Assembly (NCBI GenBank): GCA_028285685.1
Contig: JANQOR010000004.1
Location: 1 to 64,000 of the forward strand
Length of the DNA stretch: 64,000 bases
From: Cyclobacteriaceae bacterium
GTDB taxonomy: Bacteria; Bacteroidota; Bacteroidia; Cytophagales; Cyclobacteriaceae
Reading direction: 5' to 3'
Shown here piece after piece: positions 1 to 8,931 of this stretch. Each line of letters opens with the position of its first letter. Within the stretch, counting starts at the first letter, position 1. A model generated the notes under the pieces. It did not search any database, had not been told where the DNA came from, and worked only from the letters and a program-made list of their open reading frames with translations. Both the position numbers and the translations under genes were made by a program.

Positions 1-1070
1 CAATTTAAGTCTGGACATCACTGATTTTGATTGCACGAATATTGGACCCAATGTGGTAACACTAACAGCAACCGATGATGAAGGAAATAGCGCCAATACA
101 ACAGCTACGGTGACGGTCAATGATGATCTAATTCCTACAGTTGTCGCTCAGGATATAGCTGTTTCCCTTGATGCCGCCGGCAATATATCCATCACACCTG
201 GTGATGTTGATAATGGTAGCTCAGATAACTGCTCAGTCAATTTAAGTCTGGACGTCACTGATTTTGACTGTACGAATGTAGGACCCAATGTGGTAACACT
301 CACCGTAACTGACGACGAAGGTAACAGCGTCAATACGACGGCTACTGTGATGATCAATGATGATCTAAGTCCTACAGCCGTAGCTCAGGATATAGCTATT
401 TCCCTGGATGCAACTGGCAATGTATCTATCACACCTGGTGATGTTGATAATGGCAGTTCAGATAACTGTTCCGTCAACTTAAGTCTGGATGTCACCGATT
501 TTGATTGTTCAGATGTAGGAGCCAACACCGTTACGTTAACAGTTACTGACGACGCTGGAAACAACGTCAATACCACTTCCACTGTAACCGTCATGGATAG
601 CAGCGATCCTATGGTGGCTACCCAGGATTTTACCGCCTTCCTGGATGCTACAGGGAATGTTACAATTTCAACTTCAGATGTGGACAATTCAAGTTCAGAC
701 AATTGCTCATTGAGCCTGAGTTTGGATATTACTGATTTCGACTGCACCAACCTTGGAGCAAACACAGTAATGTTGACAGGTTTAGATGGTAGTGGCAATA
801 GTTCAGTAGCAGCCGCCACGGTAACGGTAGCTGATAACATTGATCCAATGGTTGTTACTCAAAATATTGTAGTAGCACTGGATGCTAACGATGCAGCATC
901 TATTGTTCCCGCTGATATCGACAATGGAAGTAGCGATAATTGCTCATTTTCGTTAAGCCTTGACATAACATCCTTCACTGAAGCAGATATTGGTGAAAAT
1001 ACAGTTATGCTTACAGCCATTGATGCTGCCGGGAATTCGGCAAGTGCTGCTGCAACGATCACTGTGATGA
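1..1070 (+). repeat. 237-nt tandem repeat array coding HYR-like domains
   Basis: The phrase coding NLSLDVTDFDC or a close variant recurs at nt 1, 238, 475, 712 and 949, an exact 237-nt period (79 codons). Copies nearest the edge are the most alike and the later ones are more diverged. The array continues to the left of the window. It is coding sequence within one protein, not an intergenic repeat. Confidence 0.9.
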
Positions 1071-1654
1071 GAGGCAACGCTGCGCCGGTTTTGGCATACA
1101 TTTTTTACATCGACGAAAACACTGAAGCAGGGACCTTGATAGGAGCGGTTGCAGCCACAGATCCCGAAGGGGATCCCTTGGCGTACTCGATTATATCTGG
1201 GAACACCAACGATGCATTTGCGATTGGAAGCACAACTGGTGAGATTACCGTCAACTCACAAGAGGCGCTTGACTTTGAGACAACACCCGTATTCGATCTG
1301 ATGGTCCAGGCAGATGATGGAAATGGGGGAATCTCGATGGTTTCTATCACGGTCAATCTTATTGATATCGTGGACGAGAACCCGCTGAGTGCTGACAAAA
1401 TAGAGAACCAGGTATCGGTCTACCCTAATCCTGCAAGTGAGAGCTTATTTATCGAACTGCAAGGTTCTACTTCAAAAGATATTGTGGTTGAGATGTTTAC
1501 GGTAAGTGGCAGTCAAGTGATAGCAAATGACAGAATCTTGTTAAAATCGAGCCATCTGATTGAAATCAATCTTGATAACCTCAGTTCAGGAATTTATTTA
1601 TTGAAAATCAAGGATGGCAATCAAGTTTTTATTAAAAATGTCCTGCTGAAATGA
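2..1654 (+). CDS. HYR-repeat/cadherin surface protein with T9SS sorting domain (5' partial)
   Basis: The frame is already open at the left edge, so the N-terminus lies outside the window; the GTG at 53 is an internal Val codon. About 550 residues are visible. Up to about nt 1070 there are five copies of a 79-residue HYR-like immunoglobulin-fold repeat, with motifs such as DNGSSDNCS and DFDC whose cysteines probably pair. A cadherin-like domain follows (nt 1076-1380; DENTEAGTLIG, TDPEGDPL, DDGNGG). The end is a type A T9SS sorting domain (YPNPASESLF, LSSGIYLLKI, final KNVLLK). The product should be exported by T9SS and held on or shed from the cell surface, likely in adhesion or as a structural protein; no ligand can be read. 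The stop TGA overlaps the ATG of the next gene, suggesting translational coupling. Confidence 0.85.
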   Translation, partial: NLSLDITDFDCTNIGPNVVTLTATDDEGNSANTTATVTVNDDLIPTVVAQDIAVSLDAAGNISITPGDVDNGSSDNCSVNLSLDVTDFDCTNVGPNVVTLTVTDDEGNSVNTTATVMINDDLSPTAVAQDIAISLDATGNVSITPGDVDNGSSDNCSVNLSLDVTDFDCSDVGANTVTLTVTDDAGNNVNTTSTVTVMDSSDPMVATQDFTAFLDATGNVTISTSDVDNSSSDNCSLSLSLDITDFDCTNLGANTVMLTGLDGSGNSSVAAATVTVADNIDPMVVTQNIVVALDANDAASIVPADIDNGSSDNCSFSLSLDITSFTEADIGENTVMLTAIDAAGNSASAAATITVMRGNAAPVLAYIFYIDENTEAGTLIGAVAATDPEGDPLAYSIISGNTNDAFAIGSTTGEITVNSQEALDFETTPVFDLMVQADDGNGGISMVSITVNLIDIVDENPLSADKIENQVSVYPNPASESLFIELQGSTSKDIVVEMFTVSGSQVIANDRILLKSSHLIEINLDNLSSGIYLLKIKDGNQVFIKNVLLK

Positions 1655-2286
1655 TGAGCAGAAGCGTTCACTTGGCAAAAAAGCTCTTCATTCTTCTTGT
1701 CATGGCGAGTACTCAATTGTTGGCACAGGATCCACCGGACATTTCGCTGGTCTTCTACCTCGAAGAGCACAGTCCAAATGGAACTTTAGTGGGTACTGTG
1801 ACAGGAACAGATCCCAATGGAGATCCGCTCATCTTTTCCATTGTTTCTGGAAATGGAGCTGGAGCATTTTCCATTAATTCAACGACAGGAGATGTTCTTG
1901 TTGCAAATGAAAGTCAAATAAAGTTTGATATAAATCCGTCTTTCGTTCTAGGAGTGGAAGGGAACGATGGTCATGGTGGAGTAACTACTGTTCAGATCAC
2001 CATTAACTTAATTGATGTACCACTTAGAGTATATGATATTGATGAGATGATCAGGCTATATCCCAATCCGGCAGTAAACGTGCTTTTTGTAGAATTCCCA
2101 AAAACCCAATTTGGTGAGCCATCAATAGAAATGTACGCCTTAAATGGCAAGTTTATTCCAGTACAGGTGAATTTTCTATCTTCAACAAAGAGGCAAATTA
2201 ACACGTCAGAATTAAGTCCTGGTATTTACCTTTTACGATTGGGCGTGGGTGATATGTTTAGGATAATGAAGACATTTATCAATTAA
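1076..2286 (+). repeat. First copy of a duplicated cadherin/sorting-domain module
   Basis: This 1211-nt block, from the start of the cadherin-like domain of the upstream protein through the whole 211-residue partner gene, matches 7610-8820 in length, gene overlap and protein sequence (for example TDPEGDPL, DDGNGGISMVSITVNLIDIV, AQDPPDISL). It indicates an ancestral duplication of a two-gene end module. Confidence 0.75.
1651..2286 (+). CDS. Small cadherin-like protein with T9SS sorting domain
   Basis: A 211-residue secreted protein. An N-terminal signal peptide (AKKLFILLVMASTQLLAQ) is followed directly by one cadherin-like domain (residues about 28-125; LVGTVTGTDPNGDPL, NDGHGG) and a T9SS type A sorting domain (YPNPAVNVLFVEF, LSPGIYLLRL). 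The start ATG lies in the stop of the upstream gene, so the two are probably translated together and may act together at the surface. A second ATG directly follows (1654) and could be used instead. It has a close paralogue of identical length at 8185-8820 in the same position behind another large repeat protein. Function beyond surface binding or assembly cannot be told. Confidence 0.85.
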   Translation: MMSRSVHLAKKLFILLVMASTQLLAQDPPDISLVFYLEEHSPNGTLVGTVTGTDPNGDPLIFSIVSGNGAGAFSINSTTGDVLVANESQIKFDINPSFVLGVEGNDGHGGVTTVQITINLIDVPLRVYDIDEMIRLYPNPAVNVLFVEFPKTQFGEPSIEMYALNGKFIPVQVNFLSSTKRQINTSELSPGIYLLRLGVGDMFRIMKTFIN

Positions 2287-2524
2287 AAGCCGTCTCATTT
2301 ACTGAATTGTTGCCAACCCCTACAAAATCTGAGGATAGCATAATTTTTATAATAAGTTGAAATATACTAACTTTAGCTTTCTGGCCTCAGTATGTTATTC
2401 CTACTACATTTTGATTAGCAGAGCAATAGGCCAGCCGCCAGTCTTCTAGGTTAATTTTTACCAGCTACCATTGCGGTCTTTGGACAGTTAAGATGTGCCC
2501 GGACCCTAGTTTATTTGTTAACTC

Positions 2525-2538
2525 TTACCATGTGGTAA
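2525..2538. promoter_or_regulatory. 14-nt palindrome before the beta-helix gene
   Basis: TTACCA-TG-TGGTAA is a perfect inverted repeat ending 13 bases before the start codon at 2552. It may be an operator for the 2552-8820 operon or merely chance in AT-rich DNA. The rest of the 265-base gap shows no convincing promoter consensus. Confidence 0.3.
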
Positions 2539-2551
2539 ATAAATAATTATT

Positions 2552-3679
2552 ATGAAAACTCTTACTCAACTATTACTCGCTGTATTATTTGTAATGATCA
2601 CCAATGTTGCTCTTGGTCAAAGAATTCTATTAGTAGATAATAACCCCGGAGCTCCGACAGATGATGGAAAAGTCAATTCATTCGTGTACAATGATCTGGC
2701 CTCTGCACTTAGTGATGCGGTTGCTACCGACATTATTCACATTAAACCGAGTCCCAACGATTATGGAAGTGTCACTATTAGCACCAGTGATATCTCTATC
2801 ATTGGAATCGGCTTTAATCCCGACAAGGATCTACCTATAACTTCCGTTGTAAACCGCATAGATCTGGATGCTTCAAATGTCAGAATCGCAGGTTTGGTTA
2901 TTACCACGTTAGATATCGGTAATTTTTCAGGAAGCAACAGTATAACGGGGATTGCAGTTGATGGATGTCGTATAAACCAGGTTTTAGCTCAAAGTACCGA
3001 TGACTTTGTTGATAATGTCATAGTCAGAAATTGCTTGTTGGGCAACGATATCGGGACGAACAACTCGGCGAGAGCCATTGATTTTAGTAGTGCTACAAGT
3101 AACGCCATAATTACTAATAATATAATCGTAGGCTCCATTGGAAGTAGTGGTTTGGGTGCTGTTAGCGCAAGCGGAGCACTCATCAAGAATAATCTGTTTC
3201 TTGGTGACGGTGATGCGCTAAGAAGAGGCTTCTCTGTTCTTTCAAACTCTACCATAAGCAATAATATTTTCTACGGTCGCAGTCCTGAATCCAGTGGTAG
3301 CAGTACGACCAATGTATTTAACTCCAATGTATCTTTAGGAACGGCCACAGGGACGGGTGTTTTTCCACCAGCTGGCACCTCAAATACGGATGATGGTAAT
3401 AACATAGAGGACCATGTTGTCTCGCCTTCTCCTTTTACAGATACTAACATTGTTCTCGCAGATGCCTGGGTGCTATCCTGGGATCCGACACTTGACCCGA
3501 CCAATGGAACAAGCTTAATCAATACCGGTACTGATGGAACAGATAGAGGTCCAACAGGGAGTACACTTGGATTCTCAATGACGGGAACTCCTGTGCCATT
3601 CATCAAGATATTTAATACGACGGAAATCATCAAGCAGGGTACGGACCTGGATGTTACCATTGAAGCACAGGGCAACTAA
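2552..3679 (+). CDS. Secreted right-handed beta-helix protein
   Basis: A 375-residue protein with a clear signal peptide (MKTLTQLLLAVLFVMITNVALGQ region). After it come runs of short beta-strand repeats rich in Asn, Ile and Gly (ISIIGIGF, VRIAGLVI, DNVIVRNCLLG, NAIITNNIIVGS, ALIKNNLFLG, STISNNIFYG), the pattern of a right-handed parallel beta-helix. No lyase or hydrolase active-site residues could be assigned, so it may be a structural or glycan-binding helix rather than an enzyme. It lacks a T9SS sorting domain, unlike its neighbours; it may stay periplasmic or be exported otherwise. Only 15 bases separate it from the next gene, so it likely opens an operon with 3695-8188 and 8185-8820. Confidence 0.8.
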   Translation: MKTLTQLLLAVLFVMITNVALGQRILLVDNNPGAPTDDGKVNSFVYNDLASALSDAVATDIIHIKPSPNDYGSVTISTSDISIIGIGFNPDKDLPITSVVNRIDLDASNVRIAGLVITTLDIGNFSGSNSITGIAVDGCRINQVLAQSTDDFVDNVIVRNCLLGNDIGTNNSARAIDFSSATSNAIITNNIIVGSIGSSGLGAVSASGALIKNNLFLGDGDALRRGFSVLSNSTISNNIFYGRSPESSGSSTTNVFNSNVSLGTATGTGVFPPAGTSNTDDGNNIEDHVVSPSPFTDTNIVLADAWVLSWDPTLDPTNGTSLINTGTDGTDRGPTGSTLGFSMTGTPVPFIKIFNTTEIIKQGTDLDVTIEAQGN

Positions 3680-3694
3680 GTAGCTCTGACGATA

Positions 3695-6600
3695 ATGAAA
3701 GATTTTATACTAAGATCTTTTTTAGTATTCCTGTCCTTGGGTGCTCTGGGTCAGACAATCGACGAAATGGAATATTTCTTTGATGATGATCCAGGCTATG
3801 GCATGGCCACCTCAGTTACAATCACCTCAGGAAGTAGCATTAGTGAAGTCTTCAATGCTCCTACTGGTTCCCTTTCGACAGGATTTCATGATCTATTTGT
3901 TAGAGTAAGAGAAACCGGAGGCGTTATGTCAATCTCTTCTCTGAGCGGGTCATTTGAAGTTGGAGAGGTCGTCACGGGAGCTTCGTCAAGTGCAACAGGC
4001 ACCGTTTTGGCAGCTTTTCCGAGCCGCCTTGAAATTCTAACAACTGGAACGTTCAGTGCCGCTGAAACCATCACAGGTGGTACTTCTGCAGCATCAGCCA
4101 CACTTGATTCCTTCACACAAAACTGGTCCGTTCCGGAGTCGCGATTGGTTTATGTTGATCCGACGGGTGCCGGCATAGTCTTAGTTGATGAGCTGGAATA
4201 TTTTTTCGACATGGATCCTGGTTATGACATGGGTACGAAATTCACTGCGTTTAGTGCAGCAACTGTAGTGAATGAGATGGAGAACATCTCGACCAGTAGT
4301 CTTTCGGTGGGATTTCACACGCTTTTTGTGAGAGCCAGAGCTGTCGGTGGCGTATGGGGTGTACCGGAATCCAGGCTTGTTTTTGTGGACGAAACAGGTA
4401 CTGGAGTAATCCTGGTTGACGATATTGAATACTTCTTTGATTCAGACCCTGGTTATGACATGGGTACAAAATTCACAGCCTTCACGGCTGCCGATGTAAT
4501 CAATCAAATTGAGAACATTCCAACCGGATCGTTGTCTGTAGGATTTCACACATTATTTATCAGAGCTAAAAGTGATGGTAATACGTGGGGAATTCCTGAA
4601 TCGCGACTGGTTTATGTAGATCCCAGCGGTGGAGGTGTTGTCCAGGTGGAGGAGCTTGAATATTTCTTCGATTCCGATCCTGGCTATGATATGGGTACAA
4701 AATTCACAGCCTTCACGGCAGCCGATGTGGTTAACCAGATCGAGAATATTTCGACTAGTTCTTTGTCGGTTGGTTTTCATACCCTGTTTGTGAGAGCAAA
4801 GAGTGTTGGTGACGTATGGGGGTTACCGGAATCTCGACTTGTGTATGTGGATCCTACCGGATCTGGAGTAGTACAGGTTGAAGAACTTGAGTATTTCTTC
4901 GATTCTGATCCTGGCTATGATATGGGTACGAAATTCACTGCTTTCACGGCTGCCAATGTAGTCAATGAGCTGGAAAACATTCCGACGGGTTCCTTATCGA
5001 CTGGTTTCCATACCTTGTTTGTAAGGGCAAAGAGCGTGGGGGACACCTGGGGAGTACCCGAGTCAAGGTTGGTTTACGTGGATCCTAGTGGATCTGGGGT
5101 TGTGCAGGTTGAAGAACTTGAATACTTCTTTGATTCCGATCCTGGTTATGACATGGGTACAAAATTCACCGCTTTCACGGCTGCCGACGTAGTTAACGAG
5201 ATGGAAAACATTCCGACAGGTTCCTTGGCTACCGGTTTTCATACCTTGTTTGTAAGAGCAAAGAGCGTGGGAGACACGTGGGGCGTACCCGAGTCAAGAT
5301 TGGTTTACGTAGATCCTAGTGGATCCGGGGTTGTGCAGGTTGAAGAACTTGAGTATTTCTTCGATTCCGATCCTGGATATGATATGGGTACAAAATTCAC
5401 TGCTTTCACGGCTGCCGATGTAGTTAACGAGATGGAAAACATTCCAACAGGTTCCGTGGCTACCGGTTTTCATACCTTGTTTGTAAGAGCTAAGAGTGTG
5501 GGGGACACATGGGGTATACCTGAACCTCGGCTGGTCTATGTCGATCCGGCCAGCGCTGGGGTGGTACAGGTGGAAGAAATAGAATACTTCTTTGATTCCG
5601 ATCCGGGTTACGGGATGGGCACAAAATTCACTGCTTTTACTGCGGCGGATGTAGTTAATCAGGTAGAAAACGTGCCAACGGGTTCCTTGTCAACTGGTTT
5701 TCACACCTTGTTTGTAAGAGCGAAAAGTGTGGGTGATACCTGGGGTGTGCCAGAATCCAGACTGGTTTTTGTGGATCCCTCCGGAGGTGTGAATGTGAAC
5801 GTCACAGCCATCGAATACTTTTTTGATCAGGATCCGGGTGTTGGTATGGCCACTTCTGTGACAGTGACAACTCCTGGATTTACTGTGAATGAGATGTTCA
5901 CCATTTTGGCGGCAGACGTACCTCTGGGCACACATACGTTAGGTGTTCGTGCTCAGAATGCGGATGGTACCTGGGGAATGTTGGAAACAAAGAGTATCAC
6001 TTCTTTACAGGACAATGTCCTTGATTTTGCTCGAGCCAATAATGACCATGTCACAATGAATTCAAACATTGTCAGTGCTGATTATTCTTCTGGTATGACC
6101 ATTGAGTTCTGGGCAAATTCTACTGAGACAATTAGTAGTGGTGAACTGGACGTTTTTTCTATTAACGAACCAATAAACGGGGATGATGTTTTGAAGATGT
6201 TCTATCGCGCTGATTTAAACAGCTACTCCTTGGTTTCAAATGGTCAGGCAACTCTAAGCTCTGTAGGTGTGATCGATGATAATGAATGGCATCATTTTGC
6301 TATTACCATATCGAGCAGTGGAGATGTGATTTTGTATCAGGATGGGGTTTTCGCTGATCAGGCCTCTGGGTATCCGCTTCCATCTATTATCGACCTAATG
6401 TTTTTAGGTGCTGAAGTGAATACTTCTGGTGGTGTGGTGTCTGCCGGGTATTTCGAAGGACAGATCGAAGATTTTAGAGTTTGGAACGAGGAGCTGTCCG
6501 CGTCTTTGATTCAAAATCACCTTGGAGATCAAGACCTTACAGGACATGCTTCGCTTACTTCGTTGATTGCTCATTTCACATTTGATCAAGGTGACGCCGG

Positions 6601-8188
6601 TGCCGATAATAGTACGGTTACCACCTTAGAGGATTTCTCCGGAAATAGCAATGACGGTACGCTTAGCAGTGGATTTGATTTGATGGGCTCGATTTCCAAT
6701 TGGGTCAGCTCGACTCTGGGCAGCTCAGGAACCACAAATCCGACAGTGCCTGCAACCCAGGCCGGTGATGTTCAGGTGTCTGGCATTGAGGATACAGAAG
6801 CTCTGATTACGATTGCTTCGCCTGGCAATGGCGATAGAAGAGTGATCGCTATGAAGCAAGGAAATTCTGGTTTCCCCACGCCAACGGACAATACCTACTA
6901 TAGTGCAGATCCGGTCTTTGGCAATGGTGCCGATTTAGGTGGTGGCTGGTATGTTGTGTTCAATGGTTATGGATCAGCAGAAACCGTTACTAATCTCACT
7001 GCTACGACGGAATACATAGTAGCTGTCCTTGAAGTAAATGGTGCAACAGGTTTTGAAGTCTACAATACGACAACAGCAACCGGCAATCCAGCCACATTTA
7101 CTACTGATTTGCCACCTGATGTTGTGAATCCAACTCCGGTTGTTCAGGCAATTACCGTATCGCTTGATGCCACAGGAAATGTCACCATTACGCCCGATCA
7201 GGTTGATAATGGCAGTCTGGATGATAGGACCATTGCAGCTAATTTGATCCTATCATTGGATATTGATGCTTTTGATTGTACAGATCTAGGGGCTAATACT
7301 GTGATGTTGACCGTCACCGACGAAGCTGGGAATAGTGCTTCTGCAAGTACGACCGTCACAGTAGAGGACAATACGGATCCGACGGTAGTGACCCAAGACA
7401 TCACTGTGATGCTTGATGCGTCGGATATGGCATCCATATCAACGACCGATATTGACAATGGTAGTAGTGATAATTGTTCTTTTACATTGAGTCTGGATGT
7501 TATGAACTTTACCAGTGCCGACCTTGGGGACAATACCGTAACGCTCACTGCAACAGATCCTTCTGGGAATATGGGTATGGCTACTGCTACGGTCACTGTC
7601 GAATTGTCCAATCAACCACCGATACTTTCTTACATCTTTTATGTGGAAGAGAACACGGCGGATGGCACTTTGATAGGAGCAGTCGTGGCTACCGATCCCG
7701 AAGGAGATCCACTTACATACTCCATTCTTTCCGGGAATACGAACGATGCGTTTGCCATTGGAAGCACAACTGGTGATCTGACTGTTAACTCACAAGCAGC
7801 ACTTGATTATGAGACAAATCCCGTGTTTGACCTAATGGTTCAGGCCGACGATGGCAACGGTGGTATTTCAATGGTTTCGATCACGGTAAATCTTATTGAT
7901 ATTGTTGATGAAAATCCATTAGGAGTGGATGACCTGGAAAATAAAATAACGGTCTATCCAAACCCAGCACAAGGAACTTTGTTTGTTGAGCTGCAAGGCC
8001 TAAACGCCAGAGAGCTTGAAGTCAAGATGTTCACTGTGAGTGGAAGTCAGGTTTTGACAAATAGTAGGATCTTGTTGAAATCAGATGGATTGTTGGAGAT
8101 CAACCTGGAGGACTTGGACGCAGGAATCTATTTATTAAAAATAATGGATGATGATGAACTTGTGATTAAAAACATTTTGGTGAAATGA
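3695..8188 (+). CDS. Giant repeat protein: YFFD repeats, LamG-like, HYR, cadherin, T9SS sorting domain
   Basis: A 1497-residue secreted protein. Signal peptide (FLVFLSLGALGQ), then nine copies of a repeat starting EYFFDSDPGYDMGTKF (residues about 26-770; period 77 residues), the first carrying a 65-residue insertion. A LamG-like concanavalin-type domain follows (about 772-1007; EFWANS, DDNEWHHFAI, GQIEDFRVWNEEL). Then come a fibronectin-III-like stretch (1012-1135), two HYR-like repeats (1142-1305), a cadherin-like domain and a T9SS type A sorting domain (YPNPAQGTLFVEL, LDAGIYLLKI). EYFFD-type repeats are, to my knowledge, common in T9SS-exported Bacteroidota proteins of unknown role. A cell-surface glycan-binding or adhesion role is inferred from LamG and cadherin folds. 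The TGA stop overlaps the next ATG. Confidence 0.88.
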   Translation: MKDFILRSFLVFLSLGALGQTIDEMEYFFDDDPGYGMATSVTITSGSSISEVFNAPTGSLSTGFHDLFVRVRETGGVMSISSLSGSFEVGEVVTGASSSATGTVLAAFPSRLEILTTGTFSAAETITGGTSAASATLDSFTQNWSVPESRLVYVDPTGAGIVLVDELEYFFDMDPGYDMGTKFTAFSAATVVNEMENISTSSLSVGFHTLFVRARAVGGVWGVPESRLVFVDETGTGVILVDDIEYFFDSDPGYDMGTKFTAFTAADVINQIENIPTGSLSVGFHTLFIRAKSDGNTWGIPESRLVYVDPSGGGVVQVEELEYFFDSDPGYDMGTKFTAFTAADVVNQIENISTSSLSVGFHTLFVRAKSVGDVWGLPESRLVYVDPTGSGVVQVEELEYFFDSDPGYDMGTKFTAFTAANVVNELENIPTGSLSTGFHTLFVRAKSVGDTWGVPESRLVYVDPSGSGVVQVEELEYFFDSDPGYDMGTKFTAFTAADVVNEMENIPTGSLATGFHTLFVRAKSVGDTWGVPESRLVYVDPSGSGVVQVEELEYFFDSDPGYDMGTKFTAFTAADVVNEMENIPTGSVATGFHTLFVRAKSVGDTWGIPEPRLVYVDPASAGVVQVEEIEYFFDSDPGYGMGTKFTAFTAADVVNQVENVPTGSLSTGFHTLFVRAKSVGDTWGVPESRLVFVDPSGGVNVNVTAIEYFFDQDPGVGMATSVTVTTPGFTVNEMFTILAADVPLGTHTLGVRAQNADGTWGMLETKSITSLQDNVLDFARANNDHVTMNSNIVSADYSSGMTIEFWANSTETISSGELDVFSINEPINGDDVLKMFYRADLNSYSLVSNGQATLSSVGVIDDNEWHHFAITISSSGDVILYQDGVFADQASGYPLPSIIDLMFLGAEVNTSGGVVSAGYFEGQIEDFRVWNEELSASLIQNHLGDQDLTGHASLTSLIAHFTFDQGDAGADNSTVTTLEDFSGNSNDGTLSSGFDLMGSISNWVSSTLGSSGTTNPTVPATQAGDVQVSGIEDTEALITIASPGNGDRRVIAMKQGNSGFPTPTDNTYYSADPVFGNGADLGGGWYVVFNGYGSAETVTNLTATTEYIVAVLEVNGATGFEVYNTTTATGNPATFTTDLPPDVVNPTPVVQAITVSLDATGNVTITPDQVDNGSLDDRTIAANLILSLDIDAFDCTDLGANTVMLTVTDEAGNSASASTTVTVEDNTDPTVVTQDITVMLDASDMASISTTDIDNGSSDNCSFTLSLDVMNFTSADLGDNTVTLTATDPSGNMGMATATVTVELSNQPPILSYIFYVEENTADGTLIGAVVATDPEGDPLTYSILSGNTNDAFAIGSTTGDLTVNSQAALDYETNPVFDLMVQADDGNGGISMVSITVNLIDIVDENPLGVDDLENKITVYPNPAQGTLFVELQGLNARELEVKMFTVSGSQVLTNSRILLKSDGLLEINLEDLDAGIYLLKIMDDDELVIKNILVK
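3770..6005 (+). repeat. 231-nt tandem repeat array (EYFFDSDPG repeats)
   Basis: Codons for EYFFD begin at 3770, 4196, 4427, 4658, 4889, 5120, 5351, 5582 and 5813. From 4196 on the spacing is exactly 231 nt. The first interval is 426 nt because of a 195-nt insertion. The middle units (4427-5581) are nearly identical in protein and very close in DNA, while the outer ones are diverged, which fits recent expansion by unequal recombination. Confidence 0.92.
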
Positions 8189-8820
8189 AGCTAAAGAGAA
8201 CTTATATGAAAAAATTGCTGTACTTCTTTTTGGTTTTCCTGGGCGTTCAGTTGAACGCCCAGGATCCACCCGATATTTCGCTTATCTTCTACCTGGATGA
8301 GAATGTTGAAAATGGGACCTTGGTAGGCACAGTCACGGCAACCGATCCAGATGGGGATCCATTAACCTATTCAATCATATCGGGAAATGATCTTGGTGCA
8401 TTTGCAATGAATTCAAGCTCCGGTGATCTGACTGTCGCCAATGAAGGGCATTTGAATTTTGACGTGAATCCGGTTTTTAGTTTGATGGTAGAGGCAAGTG
8501 ATGGAAACGGAGGGATGACAAGTGTGGAGATCACGATCAACCTGAATGATATCCCACTTGGAATTGATGATACGCAGCAACTGACCATCTACCCCAATCC
8601 TGTCTCTGAGGTTTTGTATGTGGAGTTGAAAGAAGCAAAATCGAATGATCTAAATATCGCCTTGTATTCCATGGGAGGCCTACAATTACCCATTCAATGG
8701 CAATTCATCTCTAATTCAAAAGTGGAAATGGATCTAAGGAGCCTAGACAGAGGCCTCTATTTGTTGAGGGTTGGTTCAGGAAAGGCTCCCACAACCTCAT
8801 CGAGGATCTTCGTTCGTTAG
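7610..8820 (+). repeat. Second copy of the duplicated cadherin/sorting-domain module
   Basis: Same length (1211 nt), same ATGA gene overlap and same domain order as 1076-2286. The two HYR-like repeats just before it also resemble those upstream of the first copy, so the original duplication may have been longer. Confidence 0.75.
8185..8820 (+). CDS. Small cadherin-like protein with T9SS sorting domain (paralogue of 1651-2286)
   Basis: A 211-residue protein with signal peptide (KKLLYFFLVFLGVQLNAQ), one cadherin-like domain (ENGTLVGTVTATDPDGDPL, SDGNGGMTSVEITI) and a T9SS sorting domain (YPNPVSEVLYVEL, LDRGLYLLRV). Its ATG overlaps the stop of the 1497-residue protein. A second in-frame ATG at 8206 would also leave a good signal peptide; I keep 8185 because the paralogue has the same length from its overlap ATG. 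It closes the operon, with a strong terminator 26 bases downstream. The pairing with a large repeat protein is repeated in the window, so a joint role is likely, but what that role is remains unknown. Confidence 0.85.
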   Translation: MKLKRTYMKKLLYFFLVFLGVQLNAQDPPDISLIFYLDENVENGTLVGTVTATDPDGDPLTYSIISGNDLGAFAMNSSSGDLTVANEGHLNFDVNPVFSLMVEASDGNGGMTSVEITINLNDIPLGIDDTQQLTIYPNPVSEVLYVELKEAKSNDLNIALYSMGGLQLPIQWQFISNSKVEMDLRSLDRGLYLLRVGSGKAPTTSSRIFVR

Positions 8821-8845
8821 CAACATAGACGAAGTTTGTCAAATC

Positions 8846-8878
8846 AACCCGTGTTGTCTTAAGTCAACACGGGTTTTT
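8846..8878 (+). terminator. Rho-independent terminator of the surface-protein operon
   Basis: AACCCGTGTTG and CAACACGGGTT form a perfect 11-bp stem around an 8-nt loop, followed by a T-rich stretch. It lies between convergent genes at 8820 and 8932. Confidence 0.85.
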
Positions 8879-8931
8879 GCTTTTGAGGTAATCTAAGCAG
8901 CAAAAGGAAGAATTAATATATGATCGAACAG

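Noticed and set aside
53-55. GTG as the start of the first gene.
   Set aside because: The frame is open upstream of it to the window edge and the codons before it belong to the HYR repeat, so it is an internal codon.
148-1398. Series of long open frames on the minus strand under the HYR-repeat gene.
   Set aside because: They are antisense by-products of the repetitive Ser/Thr/Asp-rich coding sequence, lack sensible starts and resemble one another only because the repeats do.
3770-6005. Regular repeats as a CRISPR-like array.
   Set aside because: The 231-nt units are fully coding in one frame with no short repeat/spacer pattern.
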